This document shows, one piece after another, positions 1 through 12,900 of a DNA stretch of 64,000 nucleotides. Both the position numbers and the translations under genes were made by a program. The DNA lies in NCBI GenBank assembly GCA_016169945.1, contig JADLSH010000367.1, positions 4,958,001 to 5,022,000 of the forward strand. Direction: 5' to 3'. The DNA comes from Trachythela sp. YZ-2020 (lineage: Eukaryota; Cnidaria; Anthozoa; Malacalcyonacea; Clavulariidae). Each line of letters starts with the position of its first letter. The first letter of the stretch is position 1. A model generated the notes under the pieces. That model made no database searches. It saw nothing but the letters and a program-made list of their open reading frames with translations, and was not told the DNA's origin.

Positions 1-132
1 TCTTTCATGAGGTGAATGATAAAACAATTATTGAACTCGGTTATCACAAGATATCGTGATTTGTCAGTGGTTCGCAGATAAATTATTTGTCTCTGCCTTT
101 GGCATCGGCCAATTATTTGCCTCTGCCTTTGG

Positions 133-265
133 CATATATATATATATATATATATAGATTTTCGCTTACCTCAAAACTTGTCTGCAACGAGGTAAGCGAA
201 AATCTATAATTTGCTCTAACTATATGTTGTCGAGCACTCTTTGCGTTTCGTACCTAAACCTACAC

Positions 266-314
<49 letters not shown>
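133..314. repeat. Two (TA)n microsatellites flanking a hairpin
   Basis: TA dinucleotide runs lie at about 133-156 and 271-314. Between them, TATAGATTTTCGCTTACCTC (153-172) is followed by its exact complement at 189-208, a 20-bp stem with a 16-base loop. Just upstream, TTATTTGCCTCTGCCTTTGG is present as two near-identical direct copies (82-135). The surrounding 1-900 holds no gene I can support. Confidence 0.85.
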
Positions 315-316
<2 letters not shown>

Positions 317-934
317 TTAATATTACTATTTCATTATGCATGGCTCAATTCTAACCGTTATCCCCACCGGGAAAACGTAGACCTGCATTTCCCGTGGGTG
401 GGGAATTTTGTCGATTGTCTGGTCCGGTGTCCCGGGGGGTGACGTGAGGAATACATTTTCAATCACGAGAGGGGCTTTGGGCCGAGCCAATAAGTAAGAT
501 AACATCTGCTTTAGGATATTTTGCTGGAAAGTCTATTGAATTTGTTCGAAATTGGACATCAGATTGACAGTTAAACAAATGAATAAAATAATGACTTTTA
601 TATTCCTATGTATCCAAACCCACCTACCAACACCTAGTGCTGTGGAAAGAAACTGGAGTATTCTGAGAAAACCTGCGGCTATATCGACAGAGCGTTAACT
701 TTGGCGGTTATACTCTAACAATTTCGTTACTCTCTCGCCACAAGCCCACAAACGGATAGGCTGATAGTAGGGACGATAAGCTAAGCTTTCTAATATTTTG
801 CGACGGCGAAGAATGTATATGTTTGTATGTAATGTATACTCGCTTCCTACATGGCCAGCATTGTATATTAACCTTTTCAATATTTTTGTACTAGTAATGT
901 TGTCTTCCTAACAAGTCATTATAACTCACTTTCT

Positions 935-1045
935 TTAAGGCCCCGTTCCCACGTGACCGTACGAATTCGGAACCGTTTCAAATTTTCCCGATTGTGTCTT
1001 TCGCGTTCACACGGGATGCTCGAAACCGCGTACGAATTCGAGCAG
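935..1045. repeat. Small inverted-repeat fragment (GGCCCCGTTCCCACG type)
   Basis: GTACGAATTCGGA near 958 and CGTACGAATTCGAGC near 1029, with CGTTCCCACGTGACC and CGTTCACACGGG, suggest a decayed MITE of the 'GTTCACACG' kind seen again at 26092-26409. No protein coding signal. Confidence 0.35.
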
Positions 1046-1232
1046 AGAGTATGTCAAAAGAAGAGAAAGCAAATAAAACTTTTAGACAGAAGACACTTTC
1101 AAGCTCCGGCCAAGGACAAGGTGTCGGTTATATGGAGGTTCCACTGTAGTGGGCGTATCGTAATGTTTCCTATTTGATTTAAAATGTACATAAATTCGAC
1201 AAAACATTGTTTGTTCACGATGCTTATAGTGA

Positions 1233-1997
1233 GGCGGTTAAGAGCGAAATTTAGCTGGAATTGTTCATTTTGTGATAAAAGCACCATATTTGCAGGAAGT
1301 ATAGACTTTGATATGACAATAACTTTGAGATATGGAGGCATCTGAAAATTTAATGTCGCCGGCCTAAAATTTGGGTTCTTTTTCATTTTCCTCATTAAAC
1401 TCCTATATTGTCGAAAAATATAAAATTGCAAGTTCACTTATAGCAAAAGTGATTACAGAATCAGAAAGCTTACAAAAAGTTATATTAAGACATGTAAGTG
1501 GTTACCATGATTTTTCAAATCCTTTCAAGCTAGTACCCAGGCTTTTCGCGCGATTTCGTGGCATTTTTTCCATTTTGGAACAGCAATAACTCGAAATCGG
1601 TTGGGAAAATAAAGGTAACCGCTTAAGTGACCTATATATAGTTTTTTGCAAGCTTTCCAATGATGTAAGTCATTATTGCTTTAAATGAACTTGGAATTTC
1701 ACGGTTTTACAAGAATAGGAGTTTAATGAGGAAAATGAAAAAGAACCCAAATTTTGGTTACAATTCCATGACACGCACGAAATAGGGTTAGGGTTAGGGA
1801 TTGGGTCGGGATTGGGGTCAAGATCAAAGAGAAATATTCGTGATTGCGTGTCATGGAATTATAACCCAAATTTTACGCCGGCGACTTTAATTTTTCAGAT
1901 GCCTCCATATCTAAAAGTTATTGTCATATCAAAGTCTATACTTCCTGCAAATATGGTGCTTTTATCACAAAATGAACAATTCTTACACTTAACCGCC
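1233..1997. mobile_element. Foldback MITE with about 170-bp inverted arms, interrupted by a second MITE
   Basis: The left arm (1233-1406, from GGCGGTTAAG to CTCATTAAACTCCTAT) is repeated inverted at 1715-1997. The arms are highly similar, including CACCATATTTGCAGGAAGTA and its complement. The right arm is broken by the insertion at 1756-1866. Protein-like open frames on both strands here come from the arms and are not genes. Confidence 0.85.
1756..1866. mobile_element. 111-bp MITE nested in a foldback arm, with 8-bp target duplication
   Basis: It begins GGTTACAATTCCATGACACG and ends with the near-exact complement. It is flanked by CAAATTTT at 1748-1755 and 1867-1874, an 8-bp duplication of the kind made by hAT-type transposases. 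The centre has three TTAGGG-like units (AGGGTTAGGGTTAGGG, about 1785-1799), too few to be telomeric. Confidence 0.75.
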
Positions 1998-2501
1998 AGA
2001 CTATTATTACTGAGCATTAATATTTTAATTATTAAAGAGCATGATATGTACAAAACTATTCATGGCTCCATTCCGTGTATAAGCCCACCAAATGTATCTA
2101 TAACTGAACAGACAACGGCAAAATGTTATCTATTTGTTAAACATTTCATTGGTGCTACCACAGACATACCGTCGTAGTGTCGTACGGATGTTTTAAAGAA
2201 AGTCGAGAAAACACTTTGACGTTTCGAGTAAAGGCCCTTCGTCTGGAAGGTGTCGCTGTCTAGATGAAGGCCGGGTATACTTAATATAACATCCTTTAAC
2301 GAAAACATGTTAAAATAGTAAATAATATGTAATCGTTGATGTATGCATATTTCTTAGATTTAAACATGACGGCGCGGAATGGCAATGCCAATGCGCCACA
2401 ATGAAATATGTCCATAGGCATATAGCATATAAGGCATATTTACAATTTGGATGGCATACTAATCACTGTAATCTGTAATTTGAATATGCCAATTTAATGC
2501 C

Positions 2502-2622
2502 CAGCAAACAATTTTCAAAGAAATCATGATAAAAAAGACATTGATTATATAAGTTTTATTGCTTTAAAACTTTATATAATCAATGTCTTTTTTGTCATGA
2601 TTTCTTGGAAAATTGTTTGCTG
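2502..2622. repeat. 121-bp near-perfect hairpin
   Basis: CAGCAAACAATTTTC at 2502 continues through GAAATCATGATAAAAAAGAC and GATTATATAA, then returns as its complement ending GTTTGCTG at 2622. The arms are about 57 bp with a few mismatches and a loop of 6-10 bases. TAATGC/GCATTA extend the symmetry outside. It is either a compact MITE or a fold-back transcript source. Confidence 0.85.
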
Positions 2623-3527
2623 AGCATTAATATTGGTATTAGCTTCATATTCAAATTACGTTTCCCTGGTACTCTATCGCTGTAATCTGTATCTATTTCG
2701 AGAATATTAATTTTTTTTACCACTAGACATCATAGGCGTACGGTGATTTTAAATTTGGAGATTTAAGTCATTCGGGCAAATGGTTCACGAATATTCGGGC
2801 AAAATAGAATTATGTAGTCAGAATAATTATGTAGTTATAATTTAAAGTACTGTATATTTATCTGGTTTGCGTGTTGTTGGAAAACAAGAGTATAATTTGA
2901 ACATTTCTGTAATTCAGTTGCATGCATTTGCCTGACCGAAGAAGAATTGGCTCTAGTTGTAACGGCTATAACGAGAACGGCGCATGAAAACATATCTTCG
3001 CACATCAATAGACCAAGAACGCTGAACGCTTTAATTCTATCGCTCTCATTACATTGACAAGCAGACCGTAGCCAAGAGTGACGGAGAAAATGCGAGTGGC
3101 ACTTGCATGTCGCACCAATTATTTCACAGAAAATATTTTTTCTTCTTTAAGAATTAGACTGAATGATTATTTAGTAACTTATATTCTGAATCATTAGTAT
3201 TATTATTGAACAATTGCAATGAGTGTACGCGATTTTGAATGTATATTATCTGGGTATCAGAGTGGTCTCAGAATGCACGAAATACCCTTTCAGAACCCTC
3301 ATATTTTCAACCCCGGACCCCCTACAGATTGCGCCAATGTTAACTCATAGACAGCTCATGCAATTTGTAAACGTTCATTTTGAGTTCACACTTCACAGTT
3401 TTGAGTTATTATTGTTATCAATATGTTATATTATCCAAATTCGGACATTTTGGGTAAGCTTTAAAATTCGGGCAAAATTTTGTTGCCCCCCCAAACGAAG
3501 TTGCGCCCGTACGCCTATGCTATAGAC

Positions 3528-5348
3528 TGATTGGGATAAAACACGGATACGGATGGCACGGATACGGATGAGGGGATAAAACACGGATGGGGGGATAAAA
3601 CACGGATGGGGGGATAAAACACAGATGGGGGGATAAAACACGGATGGGGGGATAAAACACGGATGAGGGGATAAAACACGGATGAGGGGATAAAACACGG
3701 ATAGAGGGATAAAACACGGATGAGGGGATAAAACACGGATATGGGGATAAAACACGGATGGGGGGATAAAACACGGATGGGGGGGGATAAAACACGGATG
3801 GTGGGATAAAACACGGATATGGGGATAAAACACGGATAAGGGGATAAAACACGGATGGGGGGATAAAACACGGATGAGGCACAGAATAGGGAGTTCCCTA
3901 TTCTGTGGATGAGATAATAATTGCCCAACATTTTTTAGTACTTAAATGTACTGACAAATAAAACGCTGATTAGCATAGAACTTAGCGCAAATCGCAATGT
4001 TTCTAAAGGCTGATATACGTAGACTGCGCATTCAATAAGTGCGAACTTCTGCGGGCATTTGTTGGAAGAAGATAAGGTAATACTTTTTATTTAATATACT
4101 TTTGAGAATACCAGATATACCGATGGAGATTTGTTGCTTGTCAGAGGAGTTTCCGTTTATGCGGATCTGATTATAATAAATAACTCGCAGTGCTTTGTTT
4201 CCACTGTTTATGCGGTAGATTATTTTTATAATGCAACATGAATTTTGCTTGTATAAGGATAACACTTTTTAGTTAACCTTAAAATTAAACTTGCCACACT
4301 CTCATGAGGTTATATTCCCACGCTTATATAATAATACAACATAATAATCTACGCCATAACACGCCGCCGGCAGATTACAAGGCGAATTTATAGTTTGATA
4401 ACCACAAAAAGTACGCGCTCGTCATTTAATTTATGATACCGGGTTAATTGTTTTCTTTTACAAATAGGGAATAGTATTCAGAAATCTCGCTTCTTTGATG
4501 AGTTTGCGCTCCGTATCGATGTCATCGTCAAAAAACCTTTTCACGACAATCGTTTCACAGCTAACTCAGAGATATAGTTGTTTGTCCTTTTCAAATTTCA
4601 ATGATTTTCAAGCCACCAAACATTGACATTTGGTAAGAATAAGCTGCGATATTACATTTTTGGTAAGCAGACAATAAATGCCGACCGCATCAGTACCAAG
4701 CGCAACAAAACATCTGTCAGGTAGAACATGAGAAGCCTTTGCAACACTTGTCATGTCGCTTTCCATGTTTTGGCATTTATTCAAAATTACCTTATTTTAA
4801 GATTTGTATCAAAATTCATTACAAAATATCTTGTCATAGATATTAAACTATTCTGTGCCTCATCCGTGTTTTATCCCCCCATCCGTGTTTTATCCCCCCA
4901 TCCGTGTTTTATCCCCTGATCCGTGTTTTATCCCCCCATCCGTGTTTTATCCCCCCATCCGTGTTTTATCCCCCCATCCGTGTTTTATCCCCCCATCCGT
5001 GTTTTATCCCCCCATCCGTGTTTTATTCCCTGATCCGTGTTTTATCCCCCCATCCGTGTTTTATCCCCCCATCCGTGTTTTATCCCCCCATCCGTGTTTT
5101 ATCCCCCCATCCGTGTTTATCCCCTCATCCGTGTTTTATCCCCCCATCCGTGTTTTATCCCCTCATCCGTGTTTTACCCCACCATCCGTGCTTTATCCCC
5201 TCATCCGTGTTTTATCCCCATATCCGTGTTTTATCCCCTCATCCGTATCCGTATCCGTGCCATCCGTATCCGTGCCATCCGTATCCGTGCCATCCGTATC
5301 CGTGCCATCCGTATCCGTGCCATCCGTATCCGTGTTTTATTCCAACCC
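3528..5348. mobile_element. Foldback-like transposon with tandem-repeat inverted arms
   Basis: Left arm 3531-3880 is a run of 18-20-bp units (GGATAAAACACGGATGGGGG and variants). Right arm 4852-5343 is the same units inverted (CCCCATCCGTGTTTTATCC). The two arms mirror each other: the outer ends carry a second repeat (CCGTATCCGTGCCAT and its complement), and the inner ends share GAGGCACAGAATA and its complement. The element is flanked by TGCTATAGAC (3518-3527) and TGCTATGGAC (5349-5358), a 9/10 direct repeat that reads as a target-site duplication. The 970-base middle has no long open frame. TIRs built of tandem repeats are the hallmark of foldback elements such as Drosophila FB and sea urchin TU (family knowledge). 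Confidence 0.75.
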
Positions 5349-5639
5349 TGCTATGGACATATTCGGATGCATGCTGGATGCAATCACTGATATGCAATGG
5401 AGTGAATGGGCGAATCCGGCCAGCATGGACAATATAACTGCAGCTTTTCAGTGCTGCAGATTTTGTACTGCAGCTGTCTTGTTTATCTTTCAACATTATT
5501 TCTCAATCGCGATTTATATACTGAAAACCGATATATGTACGAACTGTATGCATGCAAATTGTAGTGTAGAGTATAATAAAAAAATCAAGGCTCGGATAAA
5601 TATTTTGGATGGTTTTCATCCACAATAGAGTCTAGAAAC

Positions 5640-6938
5640 AAAAGACTTGAATCGAACTCGACCTATTTTTCTCTGGAGTTTCTATGCAACGTCAGCGCGA
5701 ATACAGCCGGCTGTATAAACTTCAGAGCTTCTCAGTCAGGTTTAGACTTCAGAGCCGCAAAAATAAAAAAACTACATGTTTTGAAATAGAGTTAACCGGC
5801 ACCATTTAACTACAAAACGGGTAGTTAAAATGTAGTTAAGACATTCATACAACCGGCTCCACGGCCACCCCAGGACTCGGACGGTTGGGCACGGATAAGT
5901 AAAATCGTCTGGTGTTAAAAAGAAGCACAGTGGTAAAATAGCAAAGTCGTAGCCCTTAGCAAAGTCCTAGCTATGCAATTTTTTCTGGCTTGAACAATGC
6001 AACTATGCAAGTTATGTAGTAACATCATTTGAATTGCGAATTGTCGCTAATATATATTAACGTTAAAATCGCCTTTAATTGATATAGTCCCAAAATTTGC
6101 TTATCTAATCAACTTAATCTACATGAGCTTAAAACTCATATTACATGTAAAAATAATAAATGTTGTAAGTTTGTCGGCAATTGGTTGAAAATTAATGATT
6201 TTATAGTCCCTTTCCGTTAAAGTTTTCTGAGTTCAATATATTCTATTTACATATTAAGGTGTAAAATTCTGCACTAGGCAGAGACTCTGGCCACTAGGGA
6301 CAAACAGCCAGCGTGTCATCTGTGCCATTGTATAGAAGCTGGCAGGTGTTCCATCTCGCGTTATGATAGCCACTGGCACTGAAATATTAACTGCGGAGGT
6401 CTTAAATCTTATTAAAAATAGGAAAGCAGTTTGTCGCATTTGGAATTAAAAAAATTATATAGAGATTTTGAACATATCAAATCTAAATGGAAGAGTCTGG
6501 CTTGCTAGTTGCCATGTGGCTAACATTTTTGCGAGCAACTATCCACAATATCAACAATATGTCACAGCGGCGGTTGGCCGATCTTATTGTCATTCACATC
6601 AAACAAACAACTTATAAAGTATGCAAATTAGTAGACATTATTTGCCTATTTCCCGTTTGCGTTTCACAGATTGCAATAAAATGAGAATAGGAAGGAACCG
6701 AACGAGTCAATAATCCTGCTTTTAGCTTGTGTCGTTGTGGTTTAGCATTCAGTAAATTTATATCGGCGCGCAGAGGTCGGCGCGTTCACGGTAATTATAT
6801 CGCGATTGCCGAGCGTGAAAGCGTGAAGACTAGTACGAGTTTGCTTTCCTTATTCAGCATTTTTGTGCTGTCATTTTCCACTAGACATTTGCCAGCACTC
6901 CAGCAGATTGCGAGTGATGTTGTTTAGTCCGTTGGCAA
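5640..6938. other. Region upstream of the alpha-2/delta gene; no gene seen
   Basis: Apart from the dispersed repeat at 5777-5870 I see no coding exon here. The last 250 bases before the ATG at 6939 include a GC-richer stretch (GGCGCGCAGAGGTCGGCGCG type, about 6763-6785) that could belong to the promoter or 5' UTR. This is inference only; no TATA box or initiator stands out. Confidence 0.3.
5777..5870. repeat. Dispersed repeat with core TAACTACAAAACGGGTAGTT
   Basis: The core and the following AAAATGTAGTTAAGAC occur here (about 5808-5843) and again at about 13313-13350 in alpha-2/delta intron 3. Both copies have the motif GTTGTAT or its complement at an edge. A shared 36-base core in two places indicates a dispersed element. 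Confidence 0.7.
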
Positions 6939-9900
6939 ATGAAAGATAGCAGCTTTTTTCCCTGTCAATTTGCCTTCGTACTGGGCTTAGCTGCTCTTAG
7001 ATTCAGCTTTTGTGTCGGAGATGTTCAATCTGAGAAGTAAGTAGCGCACATACGGTCGGCTGCTTGTCTGTTACTTCAATTTGTTTATTACAATATTTCG
7101 GTTTGCTGTGTTGAACTTTATAATTTTTATAACAACGTTTGTACTTCCAGCGTCAAGGCATGGGCACACAACATTGGAGCGAAGATTCACAATTTCGCTG
7201 TTCATGCCACTGGCTCTGCAGCTGTAGAAAAGGTATAAAGTAAGATTTATTAGTAAGCGACTTATTGATCGATAAATAGACAGGACGGCATACATACATG
7301 AAAATATCAACATTTCACACACATAAAGTAAACAGCTTGGCATGAACGATTTTATCTTTCCCTCCGATCCACTATTTCATTTTATATTTGGACGTTTTAG
7401 GAATTGGAAAAGTTGGCGTTGACAACGAGAGACAACAATGGGACAAGAATGGTTAAGGAAGTTGGCGAAAAGATGCATAACTATTTCAATAAGAAAATCA
7501 ATTCTTTGCGGGTATGTTTTTTATATAGTATTTACTCAGTTTTTGTTGTATGAAAATAAACTGACAGTCTGAGGTGCCAGCTGCTTAATAATATCAAGAC
7601 CAGATTGTCAAAAGGTTGAAGAAAGTAATCAGTAAACTCAAAAGAACTAAAATTGTGAAAATCGCTTCTTAAAAATGTTATAAATTTTTTACACTCTATA
7701 AAGGCTTTAACGAAATCTTTGGTTTTTAATGCTGTTAAAATAATGTTACACCTTAACGAAGAACTTTACAAGTTTCAATAAGGATTGCATATAATATAAA
7801 TTTTGTTTATTTTGTATTTAAATTTTAAGCTGTTTCACATTTAATACTGACACTGCCTTGCGGAACGGAAAATATACGCCTTGAGCCCTTGACATCTTAT
7901 TGCAAAAACTGTTTTTAGTAAAATATTTTTTTATTACAATTGTATACATTTTTAAAAAGTCAACTATCTAATAAGTATAACTTTTAGCTCTGCCATTATT
8001 AATAAATTATGATGTTATATATAGTCCATTCTGCGCATGTACTATGGGGGGTCCCGCGATGTAAACAATGCCCAAATTTCGCGTTGTTTCGACTAAAATT
8101 CGACATCTTCTAAATCAGAAACTCGAATCTGTATTTATTTAAAGCATAGCGAAGCAGAAGCCAGAACACTTCATAATTTTTTAAATATAGCGTGTTTAAA
8201 ATGTAAACAAACGGATGTTGCCGGTTTGTTTACATCCGGACTTTACATCACCTTTAAATTTGCACAGCTGTTTAATATTCTTGTTGTGCTAAAGTACTTT
8301 AAGACGCCAGTTTATACAGGATGCCGGATTCCCCTTTACGTTTTGTTTTGTCATATCCCAACTTCAAGTGTTGCACCTTAAACTAAACTGCTTTTTGCAA
8401 TGTTTTAATCTATTTTGTATAATAATTTGAATCATGAATCTGCGTTTTTACTGGTGGAGATCGAGCCATGATCTATTAGAGGACAGATGCACGCTGACAA
8501 CCTTTTGGTGACATAATATTCTTAACCCAACCTTGAGCAGTGCTGTCACAGGATTGTTTCAAGCCAGATAATGAGCGTAATCTCCGAGCCAACGGTGCGC
8601 CGTTCCCGCGGCGTCAGCCCGGGGCAAGGGTACTAATATTAATAAATGATTACACATTGTATTAGCCTTATCCATACACAGCCATAGATTGGTTTGGTTG
8701 GAGGGTGTGGTAGAATTGTGGGCGTCCTCCCTACCAGCGCTTATTCAATGTCTAATTATTGTATATATATATCCCTAATTCAAAAGGTTCTTCTCCTGAC
8801 ACCTCCCCCTGTGCCTCTTCTAGTTTTGGGCCTGCTGAGTTCCCCAGTGCCTTAATACAACATGCTCTTATTCTGTGTGACAAGCTTACAAAGTGTGTGA
8901 TTTATTTTCCAATTTCCCATGTTTATGAGAATATAAGCACTAATTAAATGTTTTATCTAGTCCAGTTGCTAAGGATTGTCAATCATAGGATTGTCAAGAT
9001 TGTGATGCCAGATAAAGGCATTAATAATGGCACCCCTTTGGGTGTCCTAAAGTGCATTTTATTAAATTATTGATCAGAAGTAGCTGATCCCCCTTCCCCA
9101 GACAGTACCAATTTCTTCTGTGGTAAAAAGTAAGAATTTAATTTATTGAAAAATCTTAAAATCTATCTACATCTTTCTATCTATTTCGATAAGATTTGAA
9201 CGATTATACAGTTTTAGTAAAATTACATAGGTGATTATTGAAAATTCTCGATGCTGATCGGTTGCACTACCTCGGATTAATACGCGATAATCACCTAAAG
9301 CGTTTTTATTAAGCCGCTTTTATCGTATTCAATTAAAATATTTTTGAAATGTGCATTTTTTATTTTTTCCCAAATAATCACATGTAATTTTACTAAAACA
9401 ATTATTCACCTCAGGCTCAGTGAATATCGGAAATATGACAGATATCCACCTCGCCTTCGGCAAATAATTGTTAAATATTGTGGGGGAAGCATTATTTTTG
9501 TCAGATCATCTAAAATACCATGCATTAATTTACCATTTATTATATTATAAATTTATCTATAACAATATCTGTATATATTTAGATACAATAAAACCAAAAT
9601 TACTGGTCTTAGACAAAGAAAATCTTAAATGTTCAGTCGAAGACAAAGAAAAATAATAAAAAGGTGCATTGGATCACATTGTATGTGTTAACAGTGTCAG
9701 GTTGTTATTGGATGGAGCGCCCCATTTGAGCCAGGCACCAAAGCAATATAATTTAATTGATGAATATATTGAACTATAAAAACAAAATTTAGTAATTAAT
9801 GACAATGTAAAAAGTCAACTCCTGCATGTGTTACTATACCTATAATGATCAACAATGCTTTAAGAAAATACTGCTAGCTATGGACTGATTGAGTTGATGG

Positions 9901-12900
9901 ACTGTTCAATTTACTCACTGACCAGTTGACTGACTGAATTTTTTTTACACCAGAAGCGTAATCAGAAGCTAAGTTGTATTTAAACCTCACTTTGCTTGCT
10001 TTCTTGTGTTATAACTATAATAAAAATACTATAGACCACTTTCATAATGGCCACCGTTTTAAATATTCTTTTATGTGCATCTAAATGAGCCTTTCTGGCC
10101 TCGTTATCAAGCAAAGATTCTTTTGAATTACCATAGTTAATAGAAATACTGAAATTACAGACACACAAACGAGGCAGAAAGGCTTATTAAAATGCACATA
10201 AAAGAATATTCAAATTAGTCACTATTATGAAAGCGGTCTATACATGATGCATGTTAAAGGCTTAAAGCCGTATAATAGGCCACCTGCCCTATTAAGCCTA
10301 GTTTCCATTTAGTCGTATGGTCGCGAACACATTAAGGCATGGCCGATGTAATAGAGTGCTGATATATACCTGTCCAAAACCTCTGCAATCATAAAAGACT
10401 GCTTTGCATACAGCACACAAAACACATGACAATAGGGACTTTAAGATTGGACGGCTACCTCTGGACGGCTACGGACTACGACTACGGCCGAGCACCGGAA
10501 GTAAACTAGGGCGAGGTAGTAGAATTGCCGCGATCCAGCCGTAGTTGCCTCACGACGGTGGGTAGTCGATGAGTTTCTCGTTGCCGCGACTACGTAAACC
10601 AAAATATCAGGAAACATACATAAAAATACATTTAAAAATTATAAAATACATTTATACATTAAAAAACATCAGGAATATGAAGAGTTCTTGCTAAAAGTAG
10701 AATATCGTCTTTCTCTACTCGAAATTCTGCTTTACATTCATTTGAGTCAAGGTTATCCAAACAAAATGGGTCATATTCCCAGTAAGGATAAATTGGATTT
10801 GAAGACTTGAAATACTCATACAAAATTAAAAATTCTTCTTCAGGTAAATATCCATCCACCAAACCAAAAACCAAATTATTTCTAACATCTTGAAAAGACA
10901 TCTTGTCTTTGTTTTCCGTACTCCGTATTTAAAATCTTAAATTCATCTTTCGCGCCATAAACAACGGTACTCGTTCCAGTGCCCACCAATATCGTGGTCG
11001 CTCGTCCAACCGTAGTCCCAGTCTGTAGCCGTCCAATCTTAAAGTCCCTAATGACTTGGTCACAACAGTACTTACGACCAAATAAAAATCAGCTGGCTTA
11101 AAGTGCTTTAAAACAGTGGCGGGCTGGCTCGTGTTCGCCAGAGGAGGCCAGCTGGGAATTTGGCGCCCCCTTAATTTGTGTGGACGAGCGTCGTAGACGC
11201 GAGACCTCTAGCGGGGGGTCCGGGTGTATGCCTCCCCGGGAAAAATTTGAAATCTAGAGTCCCTGGAATGCCATTTATTGCGTTTTGAGAGGCGATTTGA
11301 CGGAATTCTATGACGAGATAATTACAACACTTACAAGTAATCGTAAGCCAAATCACTTCACAGTTCACAATGAACAATTTACATCCTTTGAGATATTAGA
11401 CTGGACAGTAATGCTTGTAGTTGTAGGTAGGCTGGTGAATTTTTAATCCTCGTATAAGTCGTATTCCGAATAACAAAACTCAAATTAAGCGCGCGTACTA
11501 GCACTTTGAACAGTGCTTGCGCCCCATTTATGTTTTGGCGCCCCCTAAAAATATTTGGAGCCAGACCCCCCCCCTCCCTGCCAGCACGCCACTGGTGCTA
11601 AATTAGTTTTTGGACTAACTGATTTTTGGTGATTATTCTTTGCGTCTTCAGAGGCGGGAAGTAGTTGGGAGTATAGTCTCTCCATGAATAATGAAGATAC
11701 ATTTTTATTATTTACATTTCACGTTTGAGCATGTGCAGTGTCAAAGCTTCATAATGAAAACATAGAATTGATGAGTCCAGAAACGCAACCTGTACATCTT
11801 TAATTGCATAGTGACATGTGATATTTCTTTGATAAAAACTATGAAGTTATCTCGAGTTATTATAATTATTATATATGCCACAGTGTATGTGACTTTAAAC
11901 CGTTTGTGTTGTAACAGCTAGGATAAAACGGTTATTTTACTCTGAACTTCAGAAGCTGTACAATTGTGTCTCGTTTGCTCGAACGTGTGAAAAGTACCGT
12001 TAATGGATGCATTCTGACTTTTCCTTTAGACTGTAAACAGCACTAAATATCCGTCCTCAAATAATAGTAGTGAAGTTTAACGTTGTTTTCAAATAAAAGA
12101 CGATGTTGTTATGTCTGTAGTAATCAATTGACATTTTTTATGAAATGATTCATGGCTAACATGGAAAGGATCCACATGTATATAGCCATTATATATAGCC
12201 ATGGTTTTTTTGGACACGAGGGTCGGGAAGGGGGACTAAATTCCAGTCATCCGACCCACTGATTTACCAAATCCCATTCCCAGTGGTCCAAATGGATTAA
12301 ATCGTATTTACTGCAGCTTCTGTGTTTTACATTAAGATGCTTTTGTATATATCTTTGTGTTCATCTAGCTATTATAATAATATAAAAATCTAATACAGGC
12401 GGTGGGAGGTACTTATAAAGTAATACTTTATATTAGGTATCTCCCACCACCTGCTTTAGTATAATAGATAACTCCCCTTTAATATATAGACGCAGGTGTC
12501 AGGCCGTTGTTATATTCAATACTGTAATTATGTTTTAAAAGTAAATATTGATCTTTGCCGACAGATATACTGTAAGAAAACAAATATTGGAAATTCTTCA
12601 CGTTTAAATTATTCACTTCATCTTTAGTAACCATAATGGCACAAAACCTCTATTTGTATGATCCTTTTCTGGGCTTTTATTCTTGTCATTGAAGAATCTA
12701 AAAATAATTCAAGTTAAATTATATCACCGACTCGCTCGCTTTATATAATCTTCCATCCTGCTTTGCGCGCTCTGTTATAATAGCCAATACCAATCTTGAG
12801 ATAAATGTTTACAATATGTTTACAGATAAATGTTTACAATATTATACTTGCAGGCTGATGTCAGTATGAGGGGAGACCATGACGTCACATCGGTGAAGGG

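Noticed and set aside
224..442. 72-aa open frame with a (YI)n stretch
   Set aside because: It is a translation of the TA microsatellite.
1785..1800. TTAGGG repeats as a telomere or interstitial telomeric site
   Set aside because: There are only about three units, inside a 111-bp MITE.
3426..3931. Three long overlapping minus-strand open frames rich in Pro, Phe, Ile and Val (CFIPPSVFYPPIRVLSPHP type)
   Set aside because: They are translations of the 18-20-bp tandem repeat in all three frames. The unit lacks stops, so open frames appear by construction.
4728..5628. Plus-strand open frames up to 257 aa with the same repeat peptide
   Set aside because: They are the inverted arm of the same foldback-like element; no conserved domain beyond the repeat.
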